The notes beneath the pieces were generated by a model. That model made no database searches. It saw only the letters and a program-made list of their open reading frames with translations, and had not been told where the DNA came from. A stretch of 64,000 bases of DNA from Bacillus sp. FJAT-27264 (GTDB lineage Bacteria > Bacillota > Bacilli > Paenibacillales > Paenibacillaceae): the NCBI RefSeq assembly GCF_001682855.1, contig NZ_MAQW01000030.1, forward strand, positions 231,939 to 295,938, in the 5' to 3' direction. The first letter of the stretch is position 1, and every line of letters begins with the position of its first letter. This document shows positions 16,771 to 24,804 of the stretch, piece after piece. A program made the translations under genes and the position numbers.

Positions 16771-17670
16771 TCACACTCCCAGAATGGTCCCCATATTAGA
16801 TAGTGGCTCTGCTAGCGCATCGAGGTTCTGGCTTAATTTGCGGACTTCATCTTCCTTCAGTTCCTGATAGGAGACATAACCGTCACCAGATTTGAACGGT
16901 GCCAGCTCTGCTTGCAGCGCTGCAAATCTTTCACCGATCGTTTGCTCAAGTGCAGCATCTTTTTTGGCCAGCTCTGGTTTAAGCAGCTCGTATATTTTCT
17001 GTGCGCCCTCTACGTTGGCAACAAAATCGTACAGGTCGGTGTGGGAATAGCGTTCTTCCTCACCCGTAACCTTGGAGGAGGAAACTTCATTCAGCAGTTC
17101 AACGGCGCCGGTAACGAGCAGATTCGCATCAATCTCTACCGTCTCCACTTTTGCCCGTAGAAGCTGTGCATCCTTGAGTAGTTGGTCTGCTGTTTCATCG
17201 GAACCTTTGGTGGTTTTATCCTCCCAAAGGGCTTTCTCCAGCTTGTGGAAGCCGCGCCATTCCGCAGGATCGACATCATTCTCGCGGGCGTCAATGTGAG
17301 GATCCAAATCACCGAGCGCTTCAGCAATAGGCTCAATCCGCTCATAATACATCCGGGTCGGCGCATACAGCTTCTTGGCCTCTTCAATTTGGCCTGCCTT
17401 CACGGCGCCCGTGAACTTCTCCGTTTCTTTGACGAACAGATCACATTGCTCGATGACAAACGTCCGGTATTGTTCGATCGCTGATGTGAAGTCTGCTGCC
17501 GCAGCTGTATTGGTGGCATCAGCAGTCGCTGCAGGGGCGTTGGTTGCCGTGTTGCTACTCGCTCCATTTGTGGATTGGGCCGTGTTTCCAGTGGTATTAT
17601 TACTCGCGCAACCGGTGAAAAGAATAGAAGCCGCAAGCAGGCCTGCGGGTACAGCATAACTAAATTTCAA
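16771..17670 (-). CDS. efeO: iron uptake lipoprotein EfeO (imelysin/M75 type)
   Basis: Extracytoplasmic iron-binding component. The signal LKFSYAVPAGLLAASIL ends in the lipobox FTGC (Cys21), followed by a Thr/Ala/Asn linker. The rest is an all-helical imelysin domain with the HxxE motif (WRGFHKLEKALW, H142/E145). There is no N-terminal cupredoxin domain, so it is the short EfeM-like form. TTG 17670 has AAAGGGG eight bases upstream; GTG 17679 is possible but too close to that site. The Fur box lies about 30 bases upstream. Confidence 0.9.
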   Translation of the reverse strand: MKFSYAVPAGLLAASILFTGCASNNTTGNTAQSTNGASSNTATNAPAATADATNTAAAADFTSAIEQYRTFVIEQCDLFVKETEKFTGAVKAGQIEEAKKLYAPTRMYYERIEPIAEALGDLDPHIDARENDVDPAEWRGFHKLEKALWEDKTTKGSDETADQLLKDAQLLRAKVETVEIDANLLVTGAVELLNEVSSSKVTGEEERYSHTDLYDFVANVEGAQKIYELLKPELAKKDAALEQTIGERFAALQAELAPFKSGDGYVSYQELKEDEVRKLSQNLDALAEPLSNMGTILGV

Positions 17671-17700
17671 ATGAGCCACCCCTTTATATATGTGTGTGAA

Positions 17701-17715
17701 TGATAATCGTTATCA
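17701..17715 (-). promoter_or_regulatory. Fur box upstream of efeO
   Basis: TGATAATCGTTATCA matches the 7-1-7 Bacillus Fur box (TGATAATNATTATCA) with one mismatch. On the minus strand it overlaps a TTGATA -35-like element, with a CATATA -10-like element 18 bases further, so Fur-Fe would block the promoter. Confidence 0.88.
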
Positions 17716-17802
17716 ATAATACTGGAACAATCATAAGTCTGTGTACTTGGACTGTCAATATGAAATGTGATATTTCTCATTGTTTAGCATTACAGCCTAA
17801 AG

Positions 17803-17830
17803 AAGGCGGACACCAGCAGGTGCCCGCCTT
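17803..17830 (-). terminator. terminator of the LacI-type regulator gene
   Basis: AAGGCGG-CACC pairs with GGTG-CCGCCTT around a four-base loop, with T-rich sequence following on the minus strand, 58 bases beyond the stop of the regulator gene. Confidence 0.65.
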
Positions 17831-17888
17831 TCAGTTTGAACAGGGAAATCCCTGGGTTTATCCCTTGATTGCGTCTATTAGTACTCCC

Positions 17889-18869
17889 TCACACAGAGGA
17901 GCGCTCTATAAGTTCATAATCCAGCTTGCGGTGGACGGGCTGGCTTCCGCCATCCCCATGGATCTGCTCATGGATCGTCTGAAAAGCAGCCGCACCCATC
18001 TCGAACAGCTTGTTATCAATTGTGGTCAAGCCCAGCAGCTTGCCGATGGGCTGGTTATCAAACCCGATCACGGCGAGGTCTTCAGGAATCCGGATACCCT
18101 GTTTTCCGGCTTCAATCATCAGGGCGGCTGCGACATGATCCCCGGCGACGATGATAGCCTCTGGCCGTTCTTCCATCGCGCTCAGACGATGCAGTAACGC
18201 TGCGCCATGCTCTTCGTTCAGGCAATCAAATATCATCCATTCTTCATGCAGCGGAAGTCCGCTCTCCCGGTGAAAGTCCCGGAAAGCAGACTGACGGATG
18301 GAGGAGGACGAACCATGCTTTCTCCCGTCACAATAGCCAATGGAACGGTAGCCATTATCGGCCAAGTATTGCAGACCATGGCGGAAGGCGGCGTAATGCT
18401 CGATGTAGACAGAGGAGAAGCGGCTTTCCCCGCTGTTCTGGCAAGTGACGATAGGTCCATATGCAGTATATTCCTCGATAACTTCCGGCTTCAGGGAGGT
18501 GGATACAATAACTACACCATCGATTTCCTTGTTGCGTAGCATTTCCAGCACCTTTAGCTCTTCTTCAGGACGGTAGTTAGTCTGGCACAGCACCAGTCTG
18601 TATTGAGCCAGCAGTGCTTCCTGGGCCAGTCCCTCCATAATGATGGAGAAATAATAGATACGGATTAGCGGCATGATTACTGCGACTGATTTGGTACGTC
18701 CGGTGATCAGATGCACAGCGTTCATATTCCGGCGATAATTCAACTGTTCTATGGTATTCAGGACCGCATTCCGTTTGTCCTCGCTGACATAAGGATGATT
18801 GTTAAGCACACGCGAGACGGTGGTTACGGACACTCCGGAAATTCGGGCGATTTCTTTAATATTAGCCAT
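17889..18869 (-). CDS. LacI/GalR-family transcriptional regulator
   Basis: 326-residue repressor-type protein. Residues 1-25 (MANIKEIARISGVSVTTVSR) are the LacI helix-turn-helix, NNHPYVSEDKR the hinge approach, and VAVIMPLIR starts the periplasmic-binding-like sensor domain. I chose ATG 18869 with GGAGG 11 bases upstream; a TTG at 18875 is closer to that site and also possible. Neighbours are the iron operon and gerE, neither an obvious target, so it probably controls sugar genes elsewhere. Confidence 0.88.
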   Translation of the reverse strand: MANIKEIARISGVSVTTVSRVLNNHPYVSEDKRNAVLNTIEQLNYRRNMNAVHLITGRTKSVAVIMPLIRIYYFSIIMEGLAQEALLAQYRLVLCQTNYRPEEELKVLEMLRNKEIDGVVIVSTSLKPEVIEEYTAYGPIVTCQNSGESRFSSVYIEHYAAFRHGLQYLADNGYRSIGYCDGRKHGSSSSIRQSAFRDFHRESGLPLHEEWMIFDCLNEEHGAALLHRLSAMEERPEAIIVAGDHVAAALMIEAGKQGIRIPEDLAVIGFDNQPIGKLLGLTTIDNKLFEMGAAAFQTIHEQIHGDGGSQPVHRKLDYELIERSSV

Positions 18870-18986
18870 CCGCAAGAAAGCCTCCTGAAGTGAATATTGT
18901 AGTGATCTTATTCTACCACATGATTTTTACTCCTCCGAAAATAAAAGGCTTGCTCTGGTATCCATTTCATATTTTACACTGAGGAT

Positions 18987-19067
18987 GCAACAGCATTACC
19001 GGACTAAATCGGCGTGACCGCAAGGGCGTGACGAACCGGTAAGGTTAATGTTGCTGTTTTTTTGTTT
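18987..19067 (+). ncRNA. structured element ending in a U-run, no associated gene
   Basis: TTACCGG (18996) pairs with CCGGTAA (19036), and ACAGCA just before pairs with TGCTGT (19052), followed by seven T. The loop holds a direct repeat GGCGTGAC twice around a CC-GCAA-GG mini-hairpin. No plus-strand gene lies upstream for kilobases (both flanking genes are on the minus strand), so this would end a short unannotated RNA or be an orphan terminator. I do not recognise a known RNA family. Confidence 0.4.
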
Positions 19068-19082
19068 GGCGTAAAGCACAAC

Positions 19083-19118
19083 AAAAAACCTTCTCTCACC
19101 TGATGGGTGAAAGAAGGC
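19083..19118 (-). terminator. terminator of gerE
   Basis: On the minus strand GCCTTCTTTCACC pairs with GGTGAGAGAAGG around CATCA and is followed by TTTTTTG, about 30 bases after the gerE stop. Confidence 0.88.
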
Positions 19119-19148
19119 TTAAACGCGTCACTTTCGACAGCACGGTAG

Positions 19149-19373
19149 CTATATTTTCAGCTCCCCAAGCTTAATCAGCTCGACAACCGCTTGCGAACGG
19201 CCTTTTACGTTTAATTTTTGCATAACATTGGAAATGTGGTTTCGGACGGTTTTTTCGCTGATAAACAACAGGCCAGCGATGTCGCGCGTAGTTTTATCCT
19301 GAACAAGAAGTTCAAAAACTTCGCGCTCGCGATGCGTTAAAAGAAATTTGCTATGATGTTCGTTCCCTTTCAA
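19149..19373 (-). CDS. gerE: spore coat gene regulator GerE
   Basis: 74-residue LuxR/FixJ-type DNA-binding protein, the same length as Bacillus subtilis GerE, which acts late in the mother cell to switch coat genes on or off. Almost the whole protein is the helix-turn-helix domain: LLTHREREVFELLVQDKTT, FISEKTVRNHISNVMQKL, VKGRSQAVVELIKLGEL. The start is TTG 19373 with GGAGGGG eight bases upstream; the open frame continues to 19589 but without homology. A promoter-like TTGACT-N17-TATACC lies about 30 bases upstream. Strong evidence that the organism sporulates. Confidence 0.96.
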   Translation of the reverse strand: MKGNEHHSKFLLTHREREVFELLVQDKTTRDIAGLLFISEKTVRNHISNVMQKLNVKGRSQAVVELIKLGELKI

Positions 19374-19404
19374 TGGTGTCACCCCTCCTTGCTCGGGTTT
19401 GTTT

Positions 19405-19433
19405 GGTATAACAAGGTAAAGGGATACAGTCAA
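19405..19433 (-). promoter_or_regulatory. promoter-like element for gerE
   Basis: On the minus strand TTGACT and TATACC are separated by exactly 17 bases, some 30 bases before the gerE TTG start. gerE is a sigma-K gene in Bacillus subtilis; this element looks sigma-A-like, so which polymerase uses it is open. Confidence 0.5.
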
Positions 19434-19548
19434 AACCATACTATGTATGGGAGATGTTAATGGTGACGTACCCGCTCTAAAATAGGCGGTAGCGGATACA
19501 GCAAACCATTTGGTACCAAGACATGCACGCATACAAAAACAAACGACG

Positions 19549-19597
19549 AAATAAAGAGCCGCCAAACTCGGAAATGACTTCCGGTTCAAACGGCTCT
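19549..19597 (-). terminator. terminator after the 61-residue gene
   Basis: On the minus strand AGAGCCG pairs with CGGCTCT, with an inner CGGAA/TTCCG stem, followed by TTATTT. It starts 13 bases beyond the stop of the small gene at 19610. Confidence 0.8.
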
Positions 19598-19609
19598 GAA
19601 GATAAGGAA

Positions 19610-19795
19610 TTAATGAAACTTTATAGTCTTGATCCGCGCTTCTTCTTCATAAGTGAGCGGACTTGGCGATTGTGGATTGTGCATATGGCGGCTCGTTGTA
19701 AACTCGATGCTCTGGTAGTCTTCTCCCCCCGAAGGCATCCCCGGTTGCCAAAATTCAAATACCCATTTTTTAAGTTCCTTCAGACCTGTCAGCAT
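19610..19795 (-). CDS. small conserved-looking hypothetical protein (61 aa)
   Basis: Unrecognised. The protein begins MLTGLKELKKWVFEFW, an amphipathic, Trp-containing helix, and ends in a polar segment with PLTYEEEARIKTIKFH. It has no signal peptide or membrane segment. The case that it is real: AAGGAGG nine bases before ATG 19795, a TATAAT box about 60 bases upstream and a strong terminator just after the stop, so it is a complete monocistronic unit. It sits next to gerE, which suggests but does not show a sporulation link. Confidence 0.7.
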   Translation of the reverse strand: MLTGLKELKKWVFEFWQPGMPSGGEDYQSIEFTTSRHMHNPQSPSPLTYEEEARIKTIKFH

Positions 19796-19856
19796 ATCCA
19801 TCATCCTCCTTAGGCGATGAGCTCAACGGTACTTTGTATATTTTGTTTACGCTTTC

Positions 19857-19862
19857 ATTATA
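19857..19862 (-). promoter_or_regulatory. -10 box for the 61-residue gene
   Basis: A perfect TATAAT on the minus strand in CTATGCTATAATG. No good -35 is visible at 17 bases; a GCACTT lies 18 bases upstream. Confidence 0.5.
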
Positions 19863-19957
19863 GCATAGAATGATGCACTAAAGTGCGATGTCCACTGGAT
19901 AGACACAATATTAAATGGATAAATTATAATTAATATGGGTTTGTGTTCAACGAGAAG

Positions 19958-19989
19958 AAAAGTGTCTCCTAGAAGGAGACACTTTTTTG
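19958..19989 (+). terminator. perfect hairpin with U-tail, transcript unknown
   Basis: AAAAGTGTCTCCT and AGGAGACACTTTT form a 13-base perfect stem with an AGA loop, then TTTTTTG. A TATAAT at 19925 with TAGACA 19 bases before could start a roughly 55-base RNA ending here. No plus-strand coding sequence precedes it. In the 394-base gap 19796-20189 this and the -10 of the small gene are all I can identify. Confidence 0.65.
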
Positions 19990-20189
19990 TGTCAGTCAGA
20001 ATGGATAGTCGGATAATATAACATTGTCCATTGAGCCCCTGTATTTTCCGGTAAATCCCAATTAGAGGGCATAGGCTTCCGGTTGGCCTGCTGACCGCTA
20101 CAGGTGCTCGAGTTATATTTATAATTACAATGACGGGTTGTTCTGGGATCATGCTACTATTTAAGTATATTAACAAAAGGAGGTCTATC

Positions 20190-20900
20190 ATGAAAAAGAT
20201 TGGAATGCTGACGCCGTCATCGAACACGGCTGTTGAGCCTGTAACCGCAGCTATGGCGGCTTCCTTAAGCGAGGTTTCTGTCCATTTTACCCGTTTTAAG
20301 CTCACTAAGATCATAATTGGTGACAACAAGCGTGGGGAATCCGATACAGATACATTGTTGGAGGCCGCGTCTTTGCTGATGGATGCTGACGTAGATGTTA
20401 TTGCTTACAATGCTACTTCCGGGGGATGGCTGGGCGAAGAATCGGATCAGGCATTATGTGACGCGATTACCAGACTGACCGCCAAACCTGCCACAACTTC
20501 AATACTAGCCCTGCTTGAAGCTATGCGTCTTTATAAAATCAAAACCTACTGTTTAGTTACACCCTTGGTTGACGAGGTGACGAAGCAAGTGATCGAACAG
20601 TATAAAAATCAGGGATTTGAGTGTACAGGTTACCGCAATTTTAACATTAAGCTAAACAAAATGAGCAGCGCGATTACGGATAAACAAATTATAGAGGCGG
20701 TAAAAGAGTCTTTCATTCCTGGAACGGATGCGATTATCCTGTCAGGGACAAATATGCGTGCTGCCCACCTGGCAACCCCGCTGGAAGAAGAATATGGGGT
20801 TCCTGTGTTGGATACCGCGGCGGTAACTTTATGGAAGACTCTCCGATTAATAGGGGCCAACAATGCAGGCATTTCGGGATGGGGACGAATTTTAGAGTAA
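20190..20900 (+). CDS. Asp/Glu racemase-superfamily protein (maleate isomerase/arylmalonate decarboxylase type) without the usual cysteines
   Basis: 236-residue protein of the superfamily that includes maleate isomerase, arylmalonate decarboxylase and hydantoin/allantoin racemase. The start IGMLTPSSNTAVEP is the family opening. The two positions that usually carry catalytic Cys read NATSG (Ala75) and SGTN (Gly186); the only cysteines are at 90, 121 and 145. It may therefore use another chemistry or have lost activity. ATG 20190 has AGGAGG six bases upstream; the frame opens at 20130. It lies next to a LysR gene and the amidase-urease cluster, so a racemase-like role there is plausible. Confidence 0.8.
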   Translation: MKKIGMLTPSSNTAVEPVTAAMAASLSEVSVHFTRFKLTKIIIGDNKRGESDTDTLLEAASLLMDADVDVIAYNATSGGWLGEESDQALCDAITRLTAKPATTSILALLEAMRLYKIKTYCLVTPLVDEVTKQVIEQYKNQGFECTGYRNFNIKLNKMSSAITDKQIIEAVKESFIPGTDAIILSGTNMRAAHLATPLEEEYGVPVLDTAAVTLWKTLRLIGANNAGISGWGRILE

Positions 20901-20918
20901 CACAGGAATAACAAATTT

Positions 20919-20973
20919 CGGGTCCGTGATGGGCGCCCCAGAATGGGGTGCGCTCCTCTCGGACCCGTTTTTT
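20919..20973 (+). terminator. strong terminator after the racemase-type gene
   Basis: CGGGTCCG pairs with CGGACCCG, with an inner GCGCCCC/GGGGTGCGC stem, followed by TTTTTT. It ends 12 bases before the convergent LysR stop. Confidence 0.9.
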
Positions 20974-20985
20974 AATAACGCATAT

Positions 20986-21972
20986 TTAGATGATGTTGGA
21001 TATTTGTTGAATGAATTGAGAATAGGGGGAATCTGATGGAAAGATCATCCGGATCGTTCGGGACGGATAATTCTTGCCTAGGCGGTAGACGGAGAAGGGT
21101 ACCGTTTCATGCTGCAGTAGAGTGGGCAGCTCTCCGTTTCCATAGAGACTATGGAAAAATTCCATTGTATCGTACAAGAACGAACTGGGACAGATGGTGT
21201 ACCCCTGCCCGTCGGAAATCATTTTCAGAATGATGCCTGTCTCGTTAATATTGCAAATATCCTTAGGGATATTTCCCATCAGCTTAAGCATGGTTTCATT
21301 AATTAAGGAACGCAGCTGTTGATTGGAGAAGAAAAGGTAAAACGTCTTTTCCAGCAGGGTATTCATGCTCTCGGGATTGTGAAGACAAAGTGGTTTTTCG
21401 TTTTTGGGGCCAAGGAGCAGCATTTCATCTTGCATAATGGAGATAGATTCGATTCCAGGTAGCTCCTCGAAATAAGGGACGAACCCAAAATCAATATCTC
21501 CAAGAAGAATTAATTCGATAATGACTTCGTTGGAGTCCGATAACATATGATACTTCAGGTCCGGATCAAAGCTGCGCAAGTGGTTCATGATAGGCTTGAA
21601 CATGGTCCATCCCAGCGGGGTAGCAACACCAATCTTAATGTTGCTGCTATTATCGTTGAATGAATCGCTGAAGTCATCTTGCTCCGGATGAAGCAATTTA
21701 ATCAAATCGATTAAATTAGAATGATCTTGAAGTTTGGACATGGCCTTAATTTGCTGAATGGCTTTGGTGGCATTATGAATAATTGATGCTCCTTGCTTGG
21801 TCAATTTTACCCCGCTCCGAGTACGCTCCAGTAAGACAAACCCTAATTCCTGCTCCAGTTTTTTTATTCTGATCGTTAACGCGGGTTGAGAGATATGAAT
21901 TACCTTAGAGGCTTTCGATATACTCTTTTCTCGGGCGATTGTAAGCAAAGAATGCAGATCTGTTAAGTCCAT
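20986..21972 (-). CDS. LysR-family transcriptional regulator, divergent from the amidase-urease cluster
   Basis: 328-residue LysR protein. The winged helix is at residues 1-60 (MDLTDLHSLLTIAREKS, HISQPALTIRIKKLE), followed by a two-lobed effector domain starting near IKIGVATPLGW. ATG 21972 has GGGGAGGG seven bases before it; the frame begins at 22023. Divergent placement about 300 bases from the amidase start is the standard LysR arrangement, so it most likely activates the 22277-38224 genes in response to their substrate. A small-molecule ligand cannot be named. Confidence 0.9.
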   Translation of the reverse strand: MDLTDLHSLLTIAREKSISKASKVIHISQPALTIRIKKLEQELGFVLLERTRSGVKLTKQGASIIHNATKAIQQIKAMSKLQDHSNLIDLIKLLHPEQDDFSDSFNDNSSNIKIGVATPLGWTMFKPIMNHLRSFDPDLKYHMLSDSNEVIIELILLGDIDFGFVPYFEELPGIESISIMQDEMLLLGPKNEKPLCLHNPESMNTLLEKTFYLFFSNQQLRSLINETMLKLMGNIPKDICNINETGIILKMISDGQGYTICPSSFLYDTMEFFHSLYGNGELPTLLQHETVPFSVYRLGKNYPSRTIRMIFPSDSPYSQFIQQISNII

Positions 21973-22211
21973 AGGTTCACCCTCCCCATAAGTCCATGTC
22001 ATTAATGTTGATGCGGTTTCCATTAAAATTCAATAGAGAAAGTTTAATGAGATGCTATTATTAATGTTATATATTCTAACATCTTATATAAAAATAATAT
22101 CACTTTTAATTTTGATATGCTAATAATTCGCGAAATTTTAGTGTTTAGGGTGTTATTTAATTTTTTTATTATTCAGCACTTGATGGATATGCTAATGTTT
22201 TGTCAGGAAGT

Positions 22212-22224
22212 TTAACATTGTTAA
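22212..22224. promoter_or_regulatory. palindrome in the LysR-amidase divergent region
   Basis: TTAACATTGTTAA is a perfect 6-1-6 inverted repeat that also fits the T-N11-A LysR motif, 52 bases before the amidase start. The rest of 21973-22276 is AT-rich without other clear signals. Confidence 0.45.
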
Positions 22225-22276
22225 CGTCATTAAACTTCAAAGCTGACATGAGGTTGTGGGGAGGAGATTTATAGAG

Positions 22277-23713
22277 ATGAAGAGGTTATATGCATTGACT
22301 GGAGCGGAACAAGCGAAATTAATACGTGAACGAGAAGTATCGCCGGTTGAAATTGTAGAGCAGGTATTTGACAGAATTCATAGATTAAATCCGGTACTGA
22401 ACGCCTTTTGCCAGTTGGAGGAAGATCGTGCTATGGCGGCTGCGAAACAAGCAGAAGAACAAATTATGAACGGAGAAGAGGTTGGACCGCTTCACGGCGT
22501 TCCCTTCCATGCCAAAGACTTGGTGCTGACGAAAGGGATTCGCACTGCTTTTGGTTCGAAAGCTTTTGAGAATTATGTTCCGGATGAAGATGACATTAGC
22601 ATAGAGCGTCTGAATAAGGCCGGGGGCATTATCATTGGGAAGACGAATGTACCAGAGTTTGGTTATCGGGGCATTAATAAGGTTTTTGGAAATATCCGCA
22701 ATCCTTGGAATACGGATTTAACCCCGGGTGGTTCCAGCGGTGGTTCTGCTGTTGCAGTCGTGACGGGCATGGGTTCACTCACGGTCGGCAGTGACGGCGG
22801 CGGTTCTATCCGTAATCCTGCAAGTTTGACTGGTGTTTATGGTTTCAAGCCGTCCTTTGGCCGAGTACCCCTATATCCAGGCTGCCGTGATCCGAAATTC
22901 CCGGGAGGAAGCAGTTGGGAAACGCTCGAAGTTATCGGACCCTTAACGCGTACGGTTGAAGATAGCGCACTGATGCTTAGCATCATGAGTGGACCGAGTC
23001 ACATGGACAGACACAGTCTTCCGGGTAAGCTCGACTTTCTGAAGATCATACAGAATAAAGACATCAAGAACCTTCGAATCGCCTGGAGTGTGGATGCCGG
23101 TTATGCGACCGTTGATCCGGAGGTGCGCCGCATTACCTTAGAGGCGGTGAAAGTATTTGAAGAACTGGGCTGTCATGTTGAAGAGGTACATCCCGGCATT
23201 TCTAATCCATCTCAAATCTTCGCCGGATTGATCGCCAGAGATACCGACTTCGCCGGGCTACGAAAAATGGCGAAAGAGTATGGGGAGTACATGGACCCTA
23301 ACTTCGTGAACACCATCAACCGGGTGTGGACTGATGAGCAGTTGACCTCAGCGGCGATGGATAGACAAGCCATTAACATTACAATGAGAAGATTCATGGA
23401 AAATTATGATTTGTTTATTGTCCCCGCGCTGTTTGCCCCTGCATTCAAGGTTGGCACTTACGGCCCGACAGAAATCGACGGTAAAAGTGTGCCGGACAAT
23501 CACTGGTCTTCCTTTAATTGTCTGGCTAATATCACCGGCTTCCCGGCGGCTTCACTTCCTGCCGGCTGGACGGATACCGGACTTCCGGTCGGCCTGCAAT
23601 TGATCGGCGGGCATCTGGCAGATGATATCGTCCTCCGCGCTTCCAGCGCATTTGAAGAGGCTCGTCCATGGTTGCCTCAACTGAATGCACTGATTGAACG
23701 TTACGACAGATAA
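22277..23713 (+). CDS. amidase-signature family amidohydrolase
   Basis: Cytoplasmic amide hydrolase of 478 residues. The Ser-cisSer-Lys triad of the amidase-signature family is complete: Lys80 in VPFHAKD, cis-Ser154 in GGSSGGSA and nucleophile Ser177 in GSDGGGSIRNPAS. It is related to GatA, but no gatC or gatB is near, so it is a catabolic amidase. ATG 22277 has GGAGGAG upstream and fits the family N-terminus better than the GTG at 22256. It opens the long plus-strand operon and probably hydrolyses an amide or carbamoyl intermediate of the imported compound. Confidence 0.9.
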   Translation: MKRLYALTGAEQAKLIREREVSPVEIVEQVFDRIHRLNPVLNAFCQLEEDRAMAAAKQAEEQIMNGEEVGPLHGVPFHAKDLVLTKGIRTAFGSKAFENYVPDEDDISIERLNKAGGIIIGKTNVPEFGYRGINKVFGNIRNPWNTDLTPGGSSGGSAVAVVTGMGSLTVGSDGGGSIRNPASLTGVYGFKPSFGRVPLYPGCRDPKFPGGSSWETLEVIGPLTRTVEDSALMLSIMSGPSHMDRHSLPGKLDFLKIIQNKDIKNLRIAWSVDAGYATVDPEVRRITLEAVKVFEELGCHVEEVHPGISNPSQIFAGLIARDTDFAGLRKMAKEYGEYMDPNFVNTINRVWTDEQLTSAAMDRQAINITMRRFMENYDLFIVPALFAPAFKVGTYGPTEIDGKSVPDNHWSSFNCLANITGFPAASLPAGWTDTGLPVGLQLIGGHLADDIVLRASSAFEEARPWLPQLNALIERYDR

Positions 23714-23766
23714 ACAAAATGTAGTTAGAAATAAAATGTCTGAATATGCAAAAGGAGGGTGCGTAG

Positions 23767-24777
23767 ATGGCTCTCTATATCCTGCGCAGATTGTTTTATA
23801 TGATCCCTGTTCTTATCGGGATAGTTTTCATCACGTTTTTTCTCACCAGAATACTGCCGGGGGACCCTGCTTTGATGATTGCGGGTACAGAAGCTCCCGA
23901 AGAGGTTTTGAAGAAGCTCCGCGGCGATATGGGGTTGAATGAGCCCTTGTATCAACAATTTTTTCATTATGTTATTCGACTGTTTCACGGGGACTTCGGT
24001 TTTGCCTGGCATACGGGCCACAGCGTCTTTTCCGACTTTTATACGCGCCTGCCGGCTACCATTGAACTGACGCTGGCCAGCTTCATCATTGCGCTGGCTG
24101 TTGCACTCCCGGTCGGAATTATTGCCGCAACTAAGAAAGAATCAATCGTCGATCATATCTCCCGGGTGTTCTCTCTTATCGGTTCTTGTGTTCCGTCCTT
24201 TTGGCTGGCTCTGATTCTGATTTATGTGTTTTACTCCAAGTTAAACTGGTCCCCTGCACCTCTGGGGAGATTAGGAGACAGTGTCAGTCCACCGACTCAT
24301 TTGACCGGTTTGTATGTTATCGACAGCCTGTTGACATGGAACATGCCGGTATTGGAGCAAGCATTGGCTCATCTGCTGCTGCCTGCAATTGTGCTAAGTA
24401 CCGGAATGATGGCCATTATCTCACGTATGGTCCGGTCGAGCATGCTGGAGGTGATCAGCCAAGATTTCATCCGCACAGCCAGAGCTAAAGGGATTTACGA
24501 ACGCAGTGTTGTGATGAAGCATGCGCTTGTTAATGCGTTGCTTCCAACGCTGACCGTTATCGGAGTGCAGTTTGGTCTATTACTTGGCGGTGCTGTGGTG
24601 ACAGAGACGATTTTCTCCTGGCCAGGCGTGGGCAGTTATATTACCGAATCTATACTTGCGACGGACTATGCACCGATACAGGCATTCACCTTAATGAGTG
24701 CCTTGATAATCAGCTTTACCAATTTGGCGGTAGACGTGATTTACGGATTGATTGATCCGCGTGTCCGCTATGATTGA
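23767..24777 (+). CDS. ABC transporter permease, DppB/OppB type
   Basis: First membrane subunit of a peptide/opine/nickel-type importer, 336 residues. About six membrane segments are visible, starting with FYMIPVLIGIVFITFFLTR; the RILPGDPA motif after the first segment and the EAA-like loop (FIRTARAKGIYERSVVMKH) are typical. GGAGGG precedes the ATG by 8 bases. It pairs with the DppC-type gene 27 bases downstream. Confidence 0.92.
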   Translation: MALYILRRLFYMIPVLIGIVFITFFLTRILPGDPALMIAGTEAPEEVLKKLRGDMGLNEPLYQQFFHYVIRLFHGDFGFAWHTGHSVFSDFYTRLPATIELTLASFIIALAVALPVGIIAATKKESIVDHISRVFSLIGSCVPSFWLALILIYVFYSKLNWSPAPLGRLGDSVSPPTHLTGLYVIDSLLTWNMPVLEQALAHLLLPAIVLSTGMMAIISRMVRSSMLEVISQDFIRTARAKGIYERSVVMKHALVNALLPTLTVIGVQFGLLLGGAVVTETIFSWPGVGSYITESILATDYAPIQAFTLMSALIISFTNLAVDVIYGLIDPRVRYD

Positions 24778-24804
24778 CGATCTTCGGGACAAGGAGATGA
24801 ACTT

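Noticed and set aside
19847..20329. 160-codon minus-strand frame
   Set aside because: It crosses the perfect terminator at 19958 and overlaps the start of the racemase-type gene; it has no convincing start site.
22277..23713. Glutamyl-tRNA amidotransferase subunit GatA
   Set aside because: The triad matches, but gatC and gatB are absent and the gene opens a transporter-hydrolase operon.
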